Source: Pseudarthrobacter sp. NS4 (GTDB taxonomy: Bacteria > Actinomycetota > Actinomycetes > Actinomycetales > Micrococcaceae). From it: a stretch of DNA of 64,000 nt. The translations under genes were made by a program, and so were the position numbers. The stretch covers positions 3,100,001 through 3,164,000 of the forward strand of contig NZ_CP103288.1 of NCBI RefSeq assembly GCF_024758005.1, read 5' to 3'. Shown in pieces: positions 17,234 to 27,414 of this stretch; position 1 is the stretch's first letter, and the number at the start of each line of letters is the position of its first letter. Under the pieces are notes generated by a model. That model did no database searches. It saw only the letters and a list, made by a program, of their open reading frames with translations, and had not been told where the DNA came from.

Positions 17234-19483
17234 ATGAACCCGGAACCTTCCGGTACTGCTACGTCCCAGGACATAGCAGTACCTGTGCGCGCCCGTTTCG
17301 GTTCCTCGGAAGTACCGGCGTCCCGGGCCACCCAGGACCGCATTGACATCCCCGAGTTCGCACCGAACCTTCAGCCCGAAGGCGACATCCGCCCGGACCG
17401 CTTCCTGGACCGCGAGCTGAGCTGGCTCAGCTTCAATTCCCGTGTCCTGGAACTTGCGGAAGACCCCTCGCTGCACCTGTTGGAGCGCGTTAGCTTCCTC
17501 TCGATCTTCGCCTCCAACCTGGACGAGTTCTTCATGGTCCGGGTGGCCGGCCTCAAGCGCCGCATCGCCACCGGCCTGGCGGTGCCGTCGCCCGCAGGCC
17601 TGAGCCCGGTGGAGGTGCTCGAAAGGATCAGCGGGGAAGCCCACCGGCTCCAGCAGCGCCACGCCCAGGTGTATGCCGACCAGATCCGTCCTGCCCTGGC
17701 TTATGAGCACATCCACCTCATGCACTGGGATGAACTGGACGACGCCGCCAAGCAACAGCTCAGCGTGATGTTCGCCGAAAAGGTCTTCCCCATCCTCACG
17801 CCCCTGGCGGTGGATCCGGCCCACCCCTTCCCGTACATCTCCGGCCTCTCGCTGAACCTTGCCGTCGTGGTCCGGAACCCTGTCAGCGACAAGGAGCTCT
17901 TTGCCCGCGTCAAGGTACCGGACCAGCTGCCGCGCCTGATCTCCATTGACGGACCCCGCGCAGGTGCCGTTGCAGGCCGGGTGGCCCGCTTCATTGCGCT
18001 TGAGGAAGTCATTGCCGTCCATTTGGATAAGCTCTTCCCCGGCATGGAGGTCCTGGAGCACCACTCGTTCCGCGTCACCCGGAACGAGGATGTTGAGGTG
18101 GAAGAGGACGACGCCGAAAACCTCCTGCAGGCGCTCGAGAAGGAACTCCTGCGCCGCCGCTTCGGCCCGCCGGTGCGGCTTGAGGTCACCAACGACATCA
18201 ACCCCAATATCCGTGCGCTCCTGATCCGTGAACTGGGCGTGGAGGAATCCGAGGTGTACTCGGTGCCGGCTCCGCTGGACCTCCGCGGCCTGTCCGTCAT
18301 CGCCGGCATTGACCGCGCGGACCTGCACTACCCCAAGCACGTTCCGCATACTTCCCGGTACCTCAACGAGTCCGAGACGTCCAAGGCCGCGAACGTCTTC
18401 GCCGCCATGCGCCGCCGTGACATCCTGCTGCACCACCCGTACGACTCATTCTCCACCTCCGTCCAGGCGTTTCTTGAGCAGGCCGCCGCGGACCCCAAGG
18501 TCCAGGCCATCAAGCAGACCCTGTACCGCACCTCGGGCGACTCGCCCATTGTTGACGCCCTGATCGACGCGGCCGAGGCCGGCAAGCAGGTCCTGGCCCT
18601 GGTGGAAATCAAGGCCCGTTTCGACGAACAGGCGAACATTTCGTGGGCCCGCAAGCTTGAGCAGGCCGGCGTGCATGTGGTCTACGGAATCGTGGGCCTC
18701 AAGACACACTGCAAGCTGTCCCTGGTGGTGCGCCAGGAAGTGGACGGGCTGCGCCGCTACTGCCACATTGGAACAGGCAACTACCACCCACGGACCGCAC
18801 GGTATTACGAGGACCTGGGTCTCCTGACCGCGAACGAACAGGTGGGCGAGGACCTCTCCAAGCTGTTTAACCAGCTATCCGGCTATGCCCCGAAGTCCAC
18901 CTTCAAGCGATTGCTCGTCGCGCCCCGTTCGGTGCGGTCAGGCCTGATCGACCGGATTGAGACCGAGATCCGAAATGCCCGCGCCGGAGTACCCGGGCGG
19001 GTGCAGATCAAGGTGAACTCCATGGTGGACGAAGCCATCATCGACTCCCTGTACCGGGCTTCGCAGGCCGGCGTCAAGGTCGATGTGGTGGTCCGCGGCA
19101 TCTGCTCGCTGCGCCCCGGCGTCCCCGGGCTGAGCGAAAACATCACAGTCCGTTCCATCCTGGGCCGGTTCCTGGAACACTCGCGGGTGTTCGCTTTCGC
19201 CAACGGCGGCGACCCTGTGGTGTACATCGGGTCCGCGGACATGATGCACCGCAACCTGGACCGCCGCGTGGAAGCCCTGGTCCAGCTGGCCAGTGCCGAT
19301 GACATCGCCTATGTCCTTGACCTGCTCAAGCGCTATATGACACCGGAAACCGCCAGCTGGCACCTGGACAACGAAGGCAACTGGTCCCGGCACCACTTGG
19401 CTGAGGACGGCAAACCCCTTGAGGACGTCCAGTCGTGGCTGCTCGCGTCCCGTCCCCGGCAGCGCAGCCTGAGCCGGCGGTAA
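17234..19483 (+). CDS. ppk: Polyphosphate kinase 1
   Basis: Makes and degrades inorganic polyphosphate from ATP. 749 residues from ATG 17234, preferred because AAAGGAG lies at 17222-17228; the upstream in-frame ATG at 17162 has no ribosome site. Signatures: the N-terminal domain [19 protein letters not shown], the middle [15 protein letters not shown], and both phospholipase-D-like halves with [11 protein letters not shown] and [20 protein letters not shown], which carry the conserved histidines including the autophosphorylation site. It overlaps nothing, and the NUDIX gene starts 12 bases after its stop. Confidence 0.96.
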   Translation: MNPEPSGTATSQDIAVPVRARFGSSEVPASRATQDRIDIPEFAPNLQPEGDIRPDRFLDRELSWLSFNSRVLELAEDPSLHLLERVSFLSIFASNLDEFFMVRVAGLKRRIATGLAVPSPAGLSPVEVLERISGEAHRLQQRHAQVYADQIRPALAYEHIHLMHWDELDDAAKQQLSVMFAEKVFPILTPLAVDPAHPFPYISGLSLNLAVVVRNPVSDKELFARVKVPDQLPRLISIDGPRAGAVAGRVARFIALEEVIAVHLDKLFPGMEVLEHHSFRVTRNEDVEVEEDDAENLLQALEKELLRRRFGPPVRLEVTNDINPNIRALLIRELGVEESEVYSVPAPLDLRGLSVIAGIDRADLHYPKHVPHTSRYLNESETSKAANVFAAMRRRDILLHHPYDSFSTSVQAFLEQAAADPKVQAIKQTLYRTSGDSPIVDALIDAAEAGKQVLALVEIKARFDEQANISWARKLEQAGVHVVYGIVGLKTHCKLSLVVRQEVDGLRRYCHIGTGNYHPRTARYYEDLGLLTANEQVGEDLSKLFNQLSGYAPKSTFKRLLVAPRSVRSGLIDRIETEIRNARAGVPGRVQIKVNSMVDEAIIDSLYRASQAGVKVDVVVRGICSLRPGVPGLSENITVRSILGRFLEHSRVFAFANGGDPVVYIGSADMMHRNLDRRVEALVQLASADDIAYVLDLLKRYMTPETASWHLDNEGNWSRHHLAEDGKPLEDVQSWLLASRPRQRSLSRR

Positions 19484-19494
19484 GGGAAACTGTT

Positions 19495-20463
19495 TTGTCA
19501 AGCGATGCGCTCGTAGCAGACCAGACAGACCACCCGGGGGAACCAGTAGCAGTCACCGCTGCCGGTGCCCTGCCATGGCGGGTCACGAAGGACAAGCTTG
19601 AAGTCCTGTTGATCCACCGTCCCCGCTATGACGACTGGTCGTGGCCCAAAGGCAAGATCGACCACGGCGAGACAGTCCCCGAATGCGCGGTCCGGGAAGT
19701 CCGGGAAGAGATTGGCCTCGACGCGCCCCTGGGGATTCCCCTGCCTCCCATCCATTACCACGTCGCCTCCGGTTTGAAGGTGGTCCACTACTGGGCGGTC
19801 AAGGTGAACGGGACCCGGCTTGTTCCCGACGGCAAGGAGGTGGACAGCGTCATCTGGTGCACGCCGGAGAAGGCGGCCGCGCTGCTCTCCAACCCGACCG
19901 ACGTCGTACCACTGCAGTACTTGCACGAAGCCCACGAACGCAACGAACTGAACACCTGGCCGCTCCTGGTGCTGCGCCATGCCAAGGCCAAGCCGCGCTC
20001 GTCCTGGAGCAAGGCCGAAGGCGAGCGGCCACTTGCCGCCACCGGAACGCGCCAGGCGCGGGCCGTCGGCCGGCTTTTGCAAACCTGGAAGCCGCCGCGC
20101 GTGGTGACCAGTCCCTGGCTGCGGTGCGTGGCCACAGTAGCGCCTTACGCCAAGGCCGCCGGCGCGAAGGTGAAGCTGGCGGAGGCGCTTACGGAGCACC
20201 GGCACGAGCGGAGCCCGAAGAAAACGGCGGCCGTCGTCGAGTCCTTGTTCGATAAGCAGCGCCCCGTGGTCGTCTGTACGCACCGCCCGGCGCTGCCCAC
20301 GGTATTCGCGCAGCTGTCCCAGCACATGCCGCCGGTCTTGAGCAGCCTCCTTCCGTCCGAGGAGCCCTACCTTTCACCCGGTGAACTGGTGGTGTGCCAC
20401 GTGGCTCCCGGCGGAAAGAACCGGGTCGTTGCCGTGGAGAAGTTCAAACCGTTCGACGACTAG
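19495..20463 (+). CDS. NUDIX hydrolase fused to a histidine phosphatase (MutT1-like)
   Basis: 322 residues. The N-terminal NUDIX box GKIDHGETVPECAV...REEIG fits GX5EX7REUXEEXGU. The C-terminal half is a SixA/phosphoglycerate-mutase-like phosphatase with LVLRHAKAK. This matches mycobacterial MutT1, which acts on oxidised nucleotides and diadenosine polyphosphates. The only suitable start is TTG 19495, with AAGGGA upstream; no in-frame ATG is near. The tight link to ppk (12-bp gap) suggests shared control of polyphosphate and nucleotide pools (inference). Confidence 0.9.
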   Translation: MSSDALVADQTDHPGEPVAVTAAGALPWRVTKDKLEVLLIHRPRYDDWSWPKGKIDHGETVPECAVREVREEIGLDAPLGIPLPPIHYHVASGLKVVHYWAVKVNGTRLVPDGKEVDSVIWCTPEKAAALLSNPTDVVPLQYLHEAHERNELNTWPLLVLRHAKAKPRSSWSKAEGERPLAATGTRQARAVGRLLQTWKPPRVVTSPWLRCVATVAPYAKAAGAKVKLAEALTEHRHERSPKKTAAVVESLFDKQRPVVVCTHRPALPTVFAQLSQHMPPVLSSLLPSEEPYLSPGELVVCHVAPGGKNRVVAVEKFKPFDD

Positions 20464-20521
20464 GCATGCCCGCACCGGGCCGGCGTCCAGCGGCTTCCTG
20501 CCCTCCCGATAGACTTGGGAC

Positions 20522-21325
20522 GTGAGCATCCCAACCCCTTATGAAGACCTCCTGCGCGATGTCCTGGCATCCGGCACGCACAAATCGGACCGTACCGGGA
20601 CCGGAACCACCAGCGTTTTCGGGCGCCAACTGCGCTTTGACCTGACGAAAAGCTTCCCGCTGATCACCACCAAACGGGTCCATTTCAAGTCCGTGGCAGT
20701 GGAGCTTCTGTGGTTCCTGCGCGGTGAAACGAATGTGAAGTGGATGCAGGAACAGGGCGTCACCATCTGGAATGAATGGGCGGACGCGGACGGCGACCTT
20801 GGCCCCGTCTACGGCGTGCAGTGGCGCAGCTGGCCCACCCCTGACGGCGGGCACATCGACCAGATCGCGGAACTGATAGAGAATCTCAGGTCCAACCCGG
20901 ACTCCCGCCGGCACATCGTCTCCGCCTGGAACGTCTCCGAACTTTCCGACATGGCCCTTCCGCCGTGCCACGCGTTTTTTCAGTTCTATGTCGCCGACGG
21001 CAAGCTGTCCTGCCAGCTGTACCAGCGCTCCGCGGACATGTTCCTGGGCGTGCCGTTCAACATCGCGTCCTACGCGTTGCTGACCTGCATGGTGGCCCAG
21101 CAGGTGGGACTGGAACCCGGCGAGTTCATCTGGACCGGCGGGGACGTCCACATCTATGAAAACCATATGGACCAGGTCCTCAAGCAGCTGGAGCGGGAGC
21201 CATATGCGTACCCGCAGCTGAAGATCAACCGGAAACCGGCATCGATCTTCGACTACACGCTGGAGGACTTCGAAGTGGTGGGCTACCGGCACCACCCCAC
21301 GATTAAGGCGCCGATCGCAGTATGA
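20522..21325 (+). CDS. thyA: Thymidylate synthase
   Basis: Converts dUMP to dTMP with methylene-tetrahydrofolate. 267 residues, GTG start at 20522. The catalytic Cys149 is in [13 protein letters not shown]22-like phosphate contacts ([14 protein letters not shown]), [10 protein letters not shown] and [13 protein letters not shown] folate segments are present. Its stop overlaps the folA start by four bases (ATGA), so the pair is translationally coupled: ThyA makes dihydrofolate and FolA recycles it. Confidence 0.97.
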   Translation: MSIPTPYEDLLRDVLASGTHKSDRTGTGTTSVFGRQLRFDLTKSFPLITTKRVHFKSVAVELLWFLRGETNVKWMQEQGVTIWNEWADADGDLGPVYGVQWRSWPTPDGGHIDQIAELIENLRSNPDSRRHIVSAWNVSELSDMALPPCHAFFQFYVADGKLSCQLYQRSADMFLGVPFNIASYALLTCMVAQQVGLEPGEFIWTGGDVHIYENHMDQVLKQLEREPYAYPQLKINRKPASIFDYTLEDFEVVGYRHHPTIKAPIAV

Positions 21326-21906
21326 GCACAGAAAACTTCACGGATCCGCAGTCCTTCACGGAGGAGCTGGCCTCCTCTGTCACCGGCGTTGGCCTGGTGT
21401 GGGCGCAGACGCCCGACGGCGTCATCGGCAAGGACGGGGACATGCCCTGGCACCTCCCTGAGGACCTCAAACACTTCACCCGGCTGACCACCGGGCACCC
21501 GGTCATCATGGGACGCAAAACCTGGCTGTCCTTCCCGGAAAAGTACCGCCCCCTGCCGGGGCGGACAAATATCGTCATTACCCGCCAGAAAAGCTGGGCC
21601 GATACGCCTGAGGCGGAGGGCGCCGTCGTGGTTCCCTCTTTGGACGATGCGCTGCTGGAGTCCCAGTTCGTCGAGGGCGGGGACACAGTCTGGATCCTGG
21701 GCGGCGGGGAGATTTTCCGCCAGTCAACGGAGCTGGCCAACGTCGCGGTGGTCACCACCATTGATGTGAAGGCCGATGGCGACACTTTCGCCCCTGAGCT
21801 TGGCACCAGTTGGGAGGCGTCCGCCTCCCTGCCGCCGGACGGCTGGCTGACTGCTGTCAACGGCACCCGCTACCGATTCACCAAGTGGTCAAGGACCGAG
21901 GGCTAA
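21322..21906 (+). CDS. folA: Dihydrofolate reductase
   Basis: Reduces dihydrofolate with NADPH. 194 residues: an N-terminal extension of about 17, then [30 protein letters not shown] with the conserved Trp and acidic residue, [11 protein letters not shown] for NADPH, and LGGGEIFRQ. Coupled to thyA by an ATGA overlap; a small membrane-protein gene follows three bases after its stop. Confidence 0.96.
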   Translation: MSTENFTDPQSFTEELASSVTGVGLVWAQTPDGVIGKDGDMPWHLPEDLKHFTRLTTGHPVIMGRKTWLSFPEKYRPLPGRTNIVITRQKSWADTPEAEGAVVVPSLDDALLESQFVEGGDTVWILGGGEIFRQSTELANVAVVTTIDVKADGDTFAPELGTSWEASASLPPDGWLTAVNGTRYRFTKWSRTEG

Positions 21907-21909
21907 ACC

Positions 21910-22128
21910 ATGCTGAAGAAACCGGAAACCCTTTTTGTCCTTGGGTACATGCTGCTCCCCCTGCTTGCCCTCCTGTCTGCGATCGTTGGGCTCACGATGA
22001 TCCTGGGCGGCAACAAGATCGCCGGCGCCATCGTGCTGGTGGTAGTCACGCAGGTCTTCGCCTTCGGAGCCTTCTTCGCCCTGCGGGCCCGCAAGGCTGC
22101 CGTCCCGGAGCACTCCGACCGGAGCTAA
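21910..22128 (+). CDS. Small two-helix membrane protein downstream of folA
   Basis: 72 residues with two hydrophobic helices (FVLGYMLLPLLALLSAIVGL and AGAIVLVVVTQVFAFGAFFA) and a basic then acidic tail. It starts three bases after folA, so it is probably in the thyA-folA operon. Similar short frames follow folA in related Micrococcaceae as I recall, but no function is known to me. Confidence 0.75.
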   Translation: MLKKPETLFVLGYMLLPLLALLSAIVGLTMILGGNKIAGAIVLVVVTQVFAFGAFFALRARKAAVPEHSDRS

Positions 22129-22209
22129 ACCGCATTGTATGGGGAGCTTGAGCGGCCGGAGTGACGTAACCGACTGCGCGGTGCCGGTTCCGGCGTCTAA
22201 ACTGGACGG

Positions 22210-23340
22210 ATGACTACAGCAGCTACCCCTTCCGTCGGCCTGGTCGGATGGCGCGGCATGGTCGGTTCCGTCCTCATGCAGCGCATGCAGGACGAGGGCG
22301 ACTTCGCCAACATCAACCCGGTGTTCTTCTCCACCTCCAACGCGGGAGGTGCCGCGCCTTCCTTCGCTGAAGGCGCCGGCAAGCTCGAGAACGCGTTCGA
22401 CATCGACACCCTCGCGAAGCTGCCCATTATTGTCACCGCCCAGGGCGGCGACTACACCAAGCAGGTCCACGGCGAACTCCGCAGCCGCGGCTGGGACGGC
22501 CTGTGGATCGACGCCGCCTCCACCCTGCGCATGAACGACGACTCGATCATCGTCCTGGACCCCGTCAACCGCGACGTCATCGACAAGGGCCTGGTCAACG
22601 GCACCAAGGACTTCATCGGCGGCAACTGCACGGTTTCCTGCATGCTGATGGGCCTCGGCGGCCTGTTCAAGAACGGGCTGGTCGAGTGGGGCACCTCCAT
22701 GACCTACCAGGCTGCCTCCGGCGGCGGCGCCCGGCACATGCGTGAGCTCCTCAGCCAGTTCGGCACGCTCAACGCCGAGGTCAGCACGGAACTGGACGAC
22801 CCCGCGTCGGCGATCCTGGACATCGACCGCAAGGTCCTGGCCCACCAGCGCACCGGCATCGACGCTACCCAGTTCGGCGTGCCCCTGGCGGGCTCCCTGA
22901 TCCCCTGGATTGACGCCGACCTGGGCAACGGACAGTCCAAGGAAGAGTGGAAGGCCGGGGTCGAGACCAACAAGATCCTGGGCACCGGCGAGGAAAACCG
23001 CGTCATCATGGACGGCCTCTGCGTCCGCATCGGCGCCATGCGCTCCCACTCCCAGGCCCTCACCCTGAAGCTCCGCGAGGACCTGTCCGTCGCCGAGATC
23101 GAGAAACTCCTGGCGGAGGACAACGAATGGGCCAAGGTGGTTCCCAACACCAAGGAAGCCTCCATGGCGGAGCTCACCCCGGTGGCAGCCTCCGGCACCC
23201 TGGACATCCCCGTTGGCCGTATCCGCAAGATGGAGATGGGCCCGCAGTACATCAGCGCCTTCACCGTGGGTGACCAGCTCCTGTGGGGCGCCGCCGAGCC
23301 GCTGCGCCGCATGCTGAACATCGCCACCGGCAACCTGTAG
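22210..23340 (+). CDS. asd: Aspartate-semialdehyde dehydrogenase, gammaproteobacterial type
   Basis: Reduces aspartyl phosphate to the semialdehyde, the branch point to lysine/diaminopimelate, threonine and methionine. 376 residues. [18 protein letters not shown], the catalytic C140 in [20 protein letters not shown] and [19 protein letters not shown] match the E. coli-type enzyme much more closely than the usual short actinobacterial Asd beside lysC. No lysC is adjacent. This points to old lateral transfer or retention of a second type. It ends before a strong terminator. Confidence 0.95.
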   Translation: MTTAATPSVGLVGWRGMVGSVLMQRMQDEGDFANINPVFFSTSNAGGAAPSFAEGAGKLENAFDIDTLAKLPIIVTAQGGDYTKQVHGELRSRGWDGLWIDAASTLRMNDDSIIVLDPVNRDVIDKGLVNGTKDFIGGNCTVSCMLMGLGGLFKNGLVEWGTSMTYQAASGGGARHMRELLSQFGTLNAEVSTELDDPASAILDIDRKVLAHQRTGIDATQFGVPLAGSLIPWIDADLGNGQSKEEWKAGVETNKILGTGEENRVIMDGLCVRIGAMRSHSQALTLKLREDLSVAEIEKLLAEDNEWAKVVPNTKEASMAELTPVAASGTLDIPVGRIRKMEMGPQYISAFTVGDQLLWGAAEPLRRMLNIATGNL

Positions 23341-23354
23341 CACTGCAGCTGCCA

Positions 23355-23390
23355 AGCGGCCCTGCCCCGTTTCGGGGCGGGGCCGCTTTT
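23355..23390 (+). terminator. Intrinsic terminator after asd
   Basis: A 15-bp stem (23355-23369 with 23373-23387, one G-U pair) and a 3-base loop, followed by a T-run of four counting the last stem base (23387-23390), 14 bases after the asd stop. Confidence 0.9.
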
Positions 23391-23403
23391 GCGTGGCAGC
23401 ACG

Positions 23404-24516
23404 TCACTTTTCCAGGAACTCCAGGTACCGCCGGGCTGCGCGACCGAAGGCAGCCTGTGCTGCCGGCCCCAGCGGCCGGGTCGGGTCAAAGAGTTCGGGT
23501 ACGACGGCGGCGCGCTGGCCCATGCCTTCCCTCGCCCAGGTGCCAATCACCTCTCCCCCTGCCACGACAGTTTTCTTGAAGACCCCGTTCCCGCCGGGAA
23601 CAATTTTGTCCGCATACCCGGGCGGCAGGACATGACTCCGGTCCGTGTACCCCAGGAGGAATTCGTCAAAGCCCGCAAGCAGCAGCAGGGAGCGCCCGCC
23701 CGGGACTCCGGTATCCAGCAGCGCCGCCGTCTCCGGCGACATCCAGTAGCCGGTGCCGACGAACTCGAGCTCCACCAGTCCATCCCGGATGGTTTCCAGT
23801 GCGGACCGGACTTCGGTCAGCGGAATCTGTGTCCACCAGGCAAAGTCGCGGACGGTCGCCGGCCCGTGGCTGCGGAAGTAACGTAGCAGGAACCCGGCAA
23901 TTGCCGCAGGCCGGTCGAGGCTGGGGGAAACGGGAATCCAGTCGTCGAAGGCCACCAGCAGCTGCTGATTCCCGGCCAGGGGCCCCTGCACCAGCCATGC
24001 GTGCCGGCACAGGGTCCCCAGGATGTGGATGCCCCGCTGTCCCTGCGTAGGCTGGCCGGCGGCGTCGAACGCCTTGAACAGGTCAGTGCGGCTGACCGGG
24101 CCTTCCGTGGAAATCCTGGCCAGGGCGATGTCACGGCTTTTCTCCACATCCGCCCACGTAATGCCGAGTTCGCGGTGCCGGCTGGCGATGCCCTTGGTGA
24201 GGCGGTCCGCGGTGAGTTCCAGCATCCAGCGCAGGTCCTCCGGTGCAACCAGGTGGAGGGTTCCCCGCATCGGCCACGAACGGACTATCGTTCCCGCGTC
24301 AAGGGCAGCCCGTACTTGGCTAAGGCCTGACTCCGGCATCCGGACGCCCACCGCCCACATGGCCGCCTGCAGGTCCTGCGCCTGCATGGCCGTCATCCAG
24401 CGCACCACATCAACCGCGGAGCGCAGAGGCTCCCCCGCACCCAACAGCCCCTGCGACGCAAGCCGCAGCCGGCCCATCAATCTGCGGTCAAGACGCTTCC
24501 CCACCACTGCAGCCAT
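23404..24516 (-). CDS. Winged-helix AlkZ/YcaQ-like DNA glycosylase family protein
   Basis: 370 residues of the HTH_42 superfamily, which includes E. coli YcaQ (interstrand crosslink glycosylase) and Streptomyces AlkZ. The N-terminus has the lead pattern WMTAMQAQDLQAAMWAVGVR, whose QxQ (QAQ) corresponds to the catalytic motif of the AlkZ group; later WPMRGTLHLVAPEDLRWML and GFDEFLLGYTDRS are typical. It may repair alkylated or crosslinked DNA, but many family members are untested. Convergent with asd. Confidence 0.8.
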   Translation of the reverse strand: MAAVVGKRLDRRLMGRLRLASQGLLGAGEPLRSAVDVVRWMTAMQAQDLQAAMWAVGVRMPESGLSQVRAALDAGTIVRSWPMRGTLHLVAPEDLRWMLELTADRLTKGIASRHRELGITWADVEKSRDIALARISTEGPVSRTDLFKAFDAAGQPTQGQRGIHILGTLCRHAWLVQGPLAGNQQLLVAFDDWIPVSPSLDRPAAIAGFLLRYFRSHGPATVRDFAWWTQIPLTEVRSALETIRDGLVELEFVGTGYWMSPETAALLDTGVPGGRSLLLLAGFDEFLLGYTDRSHVLPPGYADKIVPGGNGVFKKTVVAGGEVIGTWAREGMGQRAAVVPELFDPTRPLGPAAQAAFGRAARRYLEFLEK

Positions 24517-24570
24517 GCCCTCATCCTAGGGTCGGGGCGGGATCCGCAAAACGACGGCTAGGGTAGAAGC

Positions 24571-25059
24571 ATGACTTTGGGGAGTTTGTGGCAGTTGCTC
24601 GCGCGTAAAACCAAGCGGTGGATGATCGGCGGGACGGTCTGCGTCCTGGCTGGAACGGTGGCGGGCATGCTCTTCCTCCCGGCCGTCCTGGGCAGCGGCG
24701 AGTCCGAGCCCCTGCTGCTCCTTCCCTCGCTCACTCTGTGCCTGGGCGGTGGCTATGCGGTGCTGTTTCCCGGCATCGCCGTCAGCCGCACCGGGGTGCG
24801 CATCCACCGTGACTGGCCGCGCCACCCGCGTGCAGGACAGGTCCTTTGGATCCTGTCACTCGCCGTCGCCCTGGCAGGGTTGGTGACATGCGTCGTGACG
24901 GGGCTCTCGAGCCCCTTGGCGCCAGGACTGCTGGTCTGGGTCTTCATGGGCATCTACCTGGTGCTCACCGGCTGGGCATCAGCCGTCATGGGGGCAGCCG
25001 AAGCGCTGCGGCAGAACAAGCAGGAAGCCCCGGTGGAGGCTACAGTTCCAAGCCGATAA
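24571..25059 (+). CDS. Four-helix membrane protein of unknown function
   Basis: 162 residues with helices at about 22-42 (GGTVCVLAGTVAGMLFLPAV), 50-70, 92-112 and 118-140. No domain is recognised. Its last 20 bases overlap the end of the convergent murB gene. It is divergent from the AlkZ-like gene (54-bp gap). Confidence 0.75.
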   Translation: MTLGSLWQLLARKTKRWMIGGTVCVLAGTVAGMLFLPAVLGSGESEPLLLLPSLTLCLGGGYAVLFPGIAVSRTGVRIHRDWPRHPRAGQVLWILSLAVALAGLVTCVVTGLSSPLAPGLLVWVFMGIYLVLTGWASAVMGAAEALRQNKQEAPVEATVPSR

Positions 25060-26107
25060 GCAGCGGTTCAGGATGCAGCTCGATGCCAAAGCGCCGTTCG
25101 ACGCCGGCCCGCACCTCACGTGCCACGGCCACCAGGTCCGCGGCGCTGGCTGAACCGCGGTTGGTGATGGCGAGCGTGTGCTTGGTGGACAGCGCGGCCC
25201 GCCCGCCGGACACGCTGTCCGCGTCCAGGCCGAAGCCCTTGCCGAAGCCGGCCTGGTCGATCAGCCAGGCTGCGGAAAGCTTTACCAGCCCGTCAGCACC
25301 TGCCGGGTACCGCGGCGCGGAGTCCGGCAACGCCTCGGCCACCTCCGCCGGGACGATGGGGTTGGTAAAGAACGAGCCCGTGGAGTAGGTATCCCTGTCG
25401 GCAGAGTTCCACACCATGCCTTTGGAGGCGCGCAGCCGCAGGACCTCGCGGCGAACGTCGTTGGCGTAGGCGCGCTTGCCGGGCTCAACCCCCAGCGACC
25501 GTGCCAGCTCGGCATAGCGGATAGGCGCGCTCATCCTGCCCAGGGGCAGCTGGAACTCCACTGTCAGCACCACGTAGCGGGGCGAGCCGTTGACGGTGGT
25601 CTGCTTGAGGATGGAGTCCCGGTAACTGAACCTGAGCTCTGAATTGGTGAAGGTCTTCACGGCGTTCCGTCCGCGATCCCAGGTGCGCACCGCGGCGATG
25701 GTCTGTGAAACGTCGGCACCGTAAGCGCCCACATTCTGTACCGGGGTGGCACCCGTGGAGCCTGGAATACCGGCCAGCGCTTCAATTCCGGACCAGGCGT
25801 GCAGCACGGCGTGTTCCACCAGCTTGTCCCAATTGTGGCCGGCCTGCACCACCACCGCCACGCCGCCGCAGGAGTCCTCCGCATTGACGGTGAACCCTTC
25901 GGAGGCGATCTTCACGACGGTACCGGGGAACCCGTCGTCGGAAATCAGAAGGTTGGAGCCGCCGCTGATGATCAGGACCTGCTCGCCTGCCGCATCGGCC
26001 GTGCGGACGGCGTCGATGATTTCGGCCTCGGTGCCCGCCTCGATGAAAGTGCCGGCAGGGCCGCCAACGGCGGACGTGGTGAGTTGGGAAAGCATCGTGG
26101 GAGTCAC
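25040..26107 (-). CDS. murB: UDP-N-acetylenolpyruvoylglucosamine reductase
   Basis: MurB reduces UDP-GlcNAc-enolpyruvate to UDP-MurNAc with NADPH and FAD in peptidoglycan synthesis. 355 residues. FAD-binding LIISGGSNLLISDDGFPG, AGIPGSTGATPVQNVGAYG, Arg163 in SYRDSIL and catalytic Ser245 in YSTGSFFTNP are all present, as is the C-terminal Glu in ELHPEPLL. It lies 22 bp downstream of the MFS gene, in a minus-strand run with the HadA/HadB-like genes. Confidence 0.96.
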   Translation of the reverse strand: MTPTMLSQLTTSAVGGPAGTFIEAGTEAEIIDAVRTADAAGEQVLIISGGSNLLISDDGFPGTVVKIASEGFTVNAEDSCGGVAVVVQAGHNWDKLVEHAVLHAWSGIEALAGIPGSTGATPVQNVGAYGADVSQTIAAVRTWDRGRNAVKTFTNSELRFSYRDSILKQTTVNGSPRYVVLTVEFQLPLGRMSAPIRYAELARSLGVEPGKRAYANDVRREVLRLRASKGMVWNSADRDTYSTGSFFTNPIVPAEVAEALPDSAPRYPAGADGLVKLSAAWLIDQAGFGKGFGLDADSVSGGRAALSTKHTLAITNRGSASAADLVAVAREVRAGVERRFGIELHPEPLLIGLEL

Positions 26108-26129
26108 CAGACCACAATACTAGGGAAAG

Positions 26130-27407
26130 TCAGGCGGCCTTCCTGGCCACCGGCGACAGCAGGAAGCTCACCACCAGCATCACCATGACGCCCAACAGGG
26201 AATGCAGGATGCCCACGTGCTCCGCGAGCAGTCCCAGGAGCGGCGGACCGCAAAGGAACGCCCCGTACCCGATCGTGGACACCACCGAAACCCGGGCCGC
26301 GGCCTTGGCAGGATCGTCCGCAGCGGCGGACATGCCCACCGGGAAGCCGAGGGACGCGCCGAGGCCCCAGACCGCGAGCCCAACGAAGGCCAGCCAGGGA
26401 GCCGGAGCGAAAACAAACAGGCCAAGGCCCAGCACAGCCATCGCCGCGCACCAGCGCATCACCAGTACCCGACCGAAGCGGTCAAGAACCAGTGTCCCGG
26501 CGAACCGCCCGATGGTCATGAACGTCACAAAGAGGCCATAGCCGGCGGCACCGGCGGCGTCGGTCTGGCCGTGGCCATCAGCCAGTGCCAGGGCCACCCA
26601 GTCCCCCGCCGCACCTTCGGCAAGTGCAAGCCCCAGCACCAGCACGCCAAGGAGAAGGGTTCGCCGGTCGCGCCAGGCCTGGGCGATTTTCCTTTTGTTG
26701 TCCAGAGGCGCGTCCTCCGGGCCCACTCCCGCACGAATTACGGGGATGGGACCGGTAACGGGGTCCTCGAAGTTGTCCGGGGCATAGGTCCGCTCACCCG
26801 CCACCGGGGTAGCGTCGGCCCGGAACCAGGCTGCCGCCGTCGTCACCGAGACGGCGACCACCGCCCCGGCTGCCGCCAGATGCCAGGACACGGGCAGGGA
26901 CAGCGCGGCCGCCCCGGCCCCGATCCCCGCCCCGGCCACCGTACCCAAGCTGAAGGCGCCGTGCAGCCTGGGCATGATGTGCCGGCCAACAGCCCGCTCC
27001 ACGGCGGCGCCCTCAACATTCGAGGCCGTGTTCCAGCTCCCGGTTCCGAGGCCGATGACGGCCAGTCCCGCCGCGGTCACCACCGGGCTGGCCAGGACGG
27101 ACGTGCCGAAACCGGCCAGCAGGAGGCCTGCGCCCACCATGATGCTGCCGGTCCTGATGGTCCGCTTGGAGCCCAGCCGGAGCACGATCAGCCCGGATGC
27201 GGTGACGGAGGCAAACGAACCCAGCGTCATGCAGAGCAGGAGGACCCCGACGTTTCCCGGGGTGAGGTCCAGTGCGTCACGGATGGCCGGAAGCCGGGAA
27301 ACCCACGAGGCGAACGCCAGGCCGCTGGCGGCGTAAGCAACCATCACGGCATTGCGCCAGTGCCTGGCTTCCGTTGTGGTGGCCCCGGTTCCGGCCGTTG
27401 ACGTCAA
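26130..27407 (-). CDS. MFS transporter (sugar/drug type, 12 helices)
   Basis: 425 residues with about 12 hydrophobic helices; no ligand signature. The N-terminal segment VAYAASGLAFASWVSRLPAI resembles the YbjJ/YtbD-like group often annotated as sugar MFS or FucP-like. A cytoplasmic loop near residue 210 separates the two halves. It starts seven bases after the hadB-like gene and ends 22 bp before murB, so it is probably co-transcribed. The substrate is unknown. Confidence 0.82.
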   Translation of the reverse strand: MTSTAGTGATTTEARHWRNAVMVAYAASGLAFASWVSRLPAIRDALDLTPGNVGVLLLCMTLGSFASVTASGLIVLRLGSKRTIRTGSIMVGAGLLLAGFGTSVLASPVVTAAGLAVIGLGTGSWNTASNVEGAAVERAVGRHIMPRLHGAFSLGTVAGAGIGAGAAALSLPVSWHLAAAGAVVAVSVTTAAAWFRADATPVAGERTYAPDNFEDPVTGPIPVIRAGVGPEDAPLDNKRKIAQAWRDRRTLLLGVLVLGLALAEGAAGDWVALALADGHGQTDAAGAAGYGLFVTFMTIGRFAGTLVLDRFGRVLVMRWCAAMAVLGLGLFVFAPAPWLAFVGLAVWGLGASLGFPVGMSAAADDPAKAAARVSVVSTIGYGAFLCGPPLLGLLAEHVGILHSLLGVMVMLVVSFLLSPVARKAA

Positions 27408-27414
27408 CGAGGAC

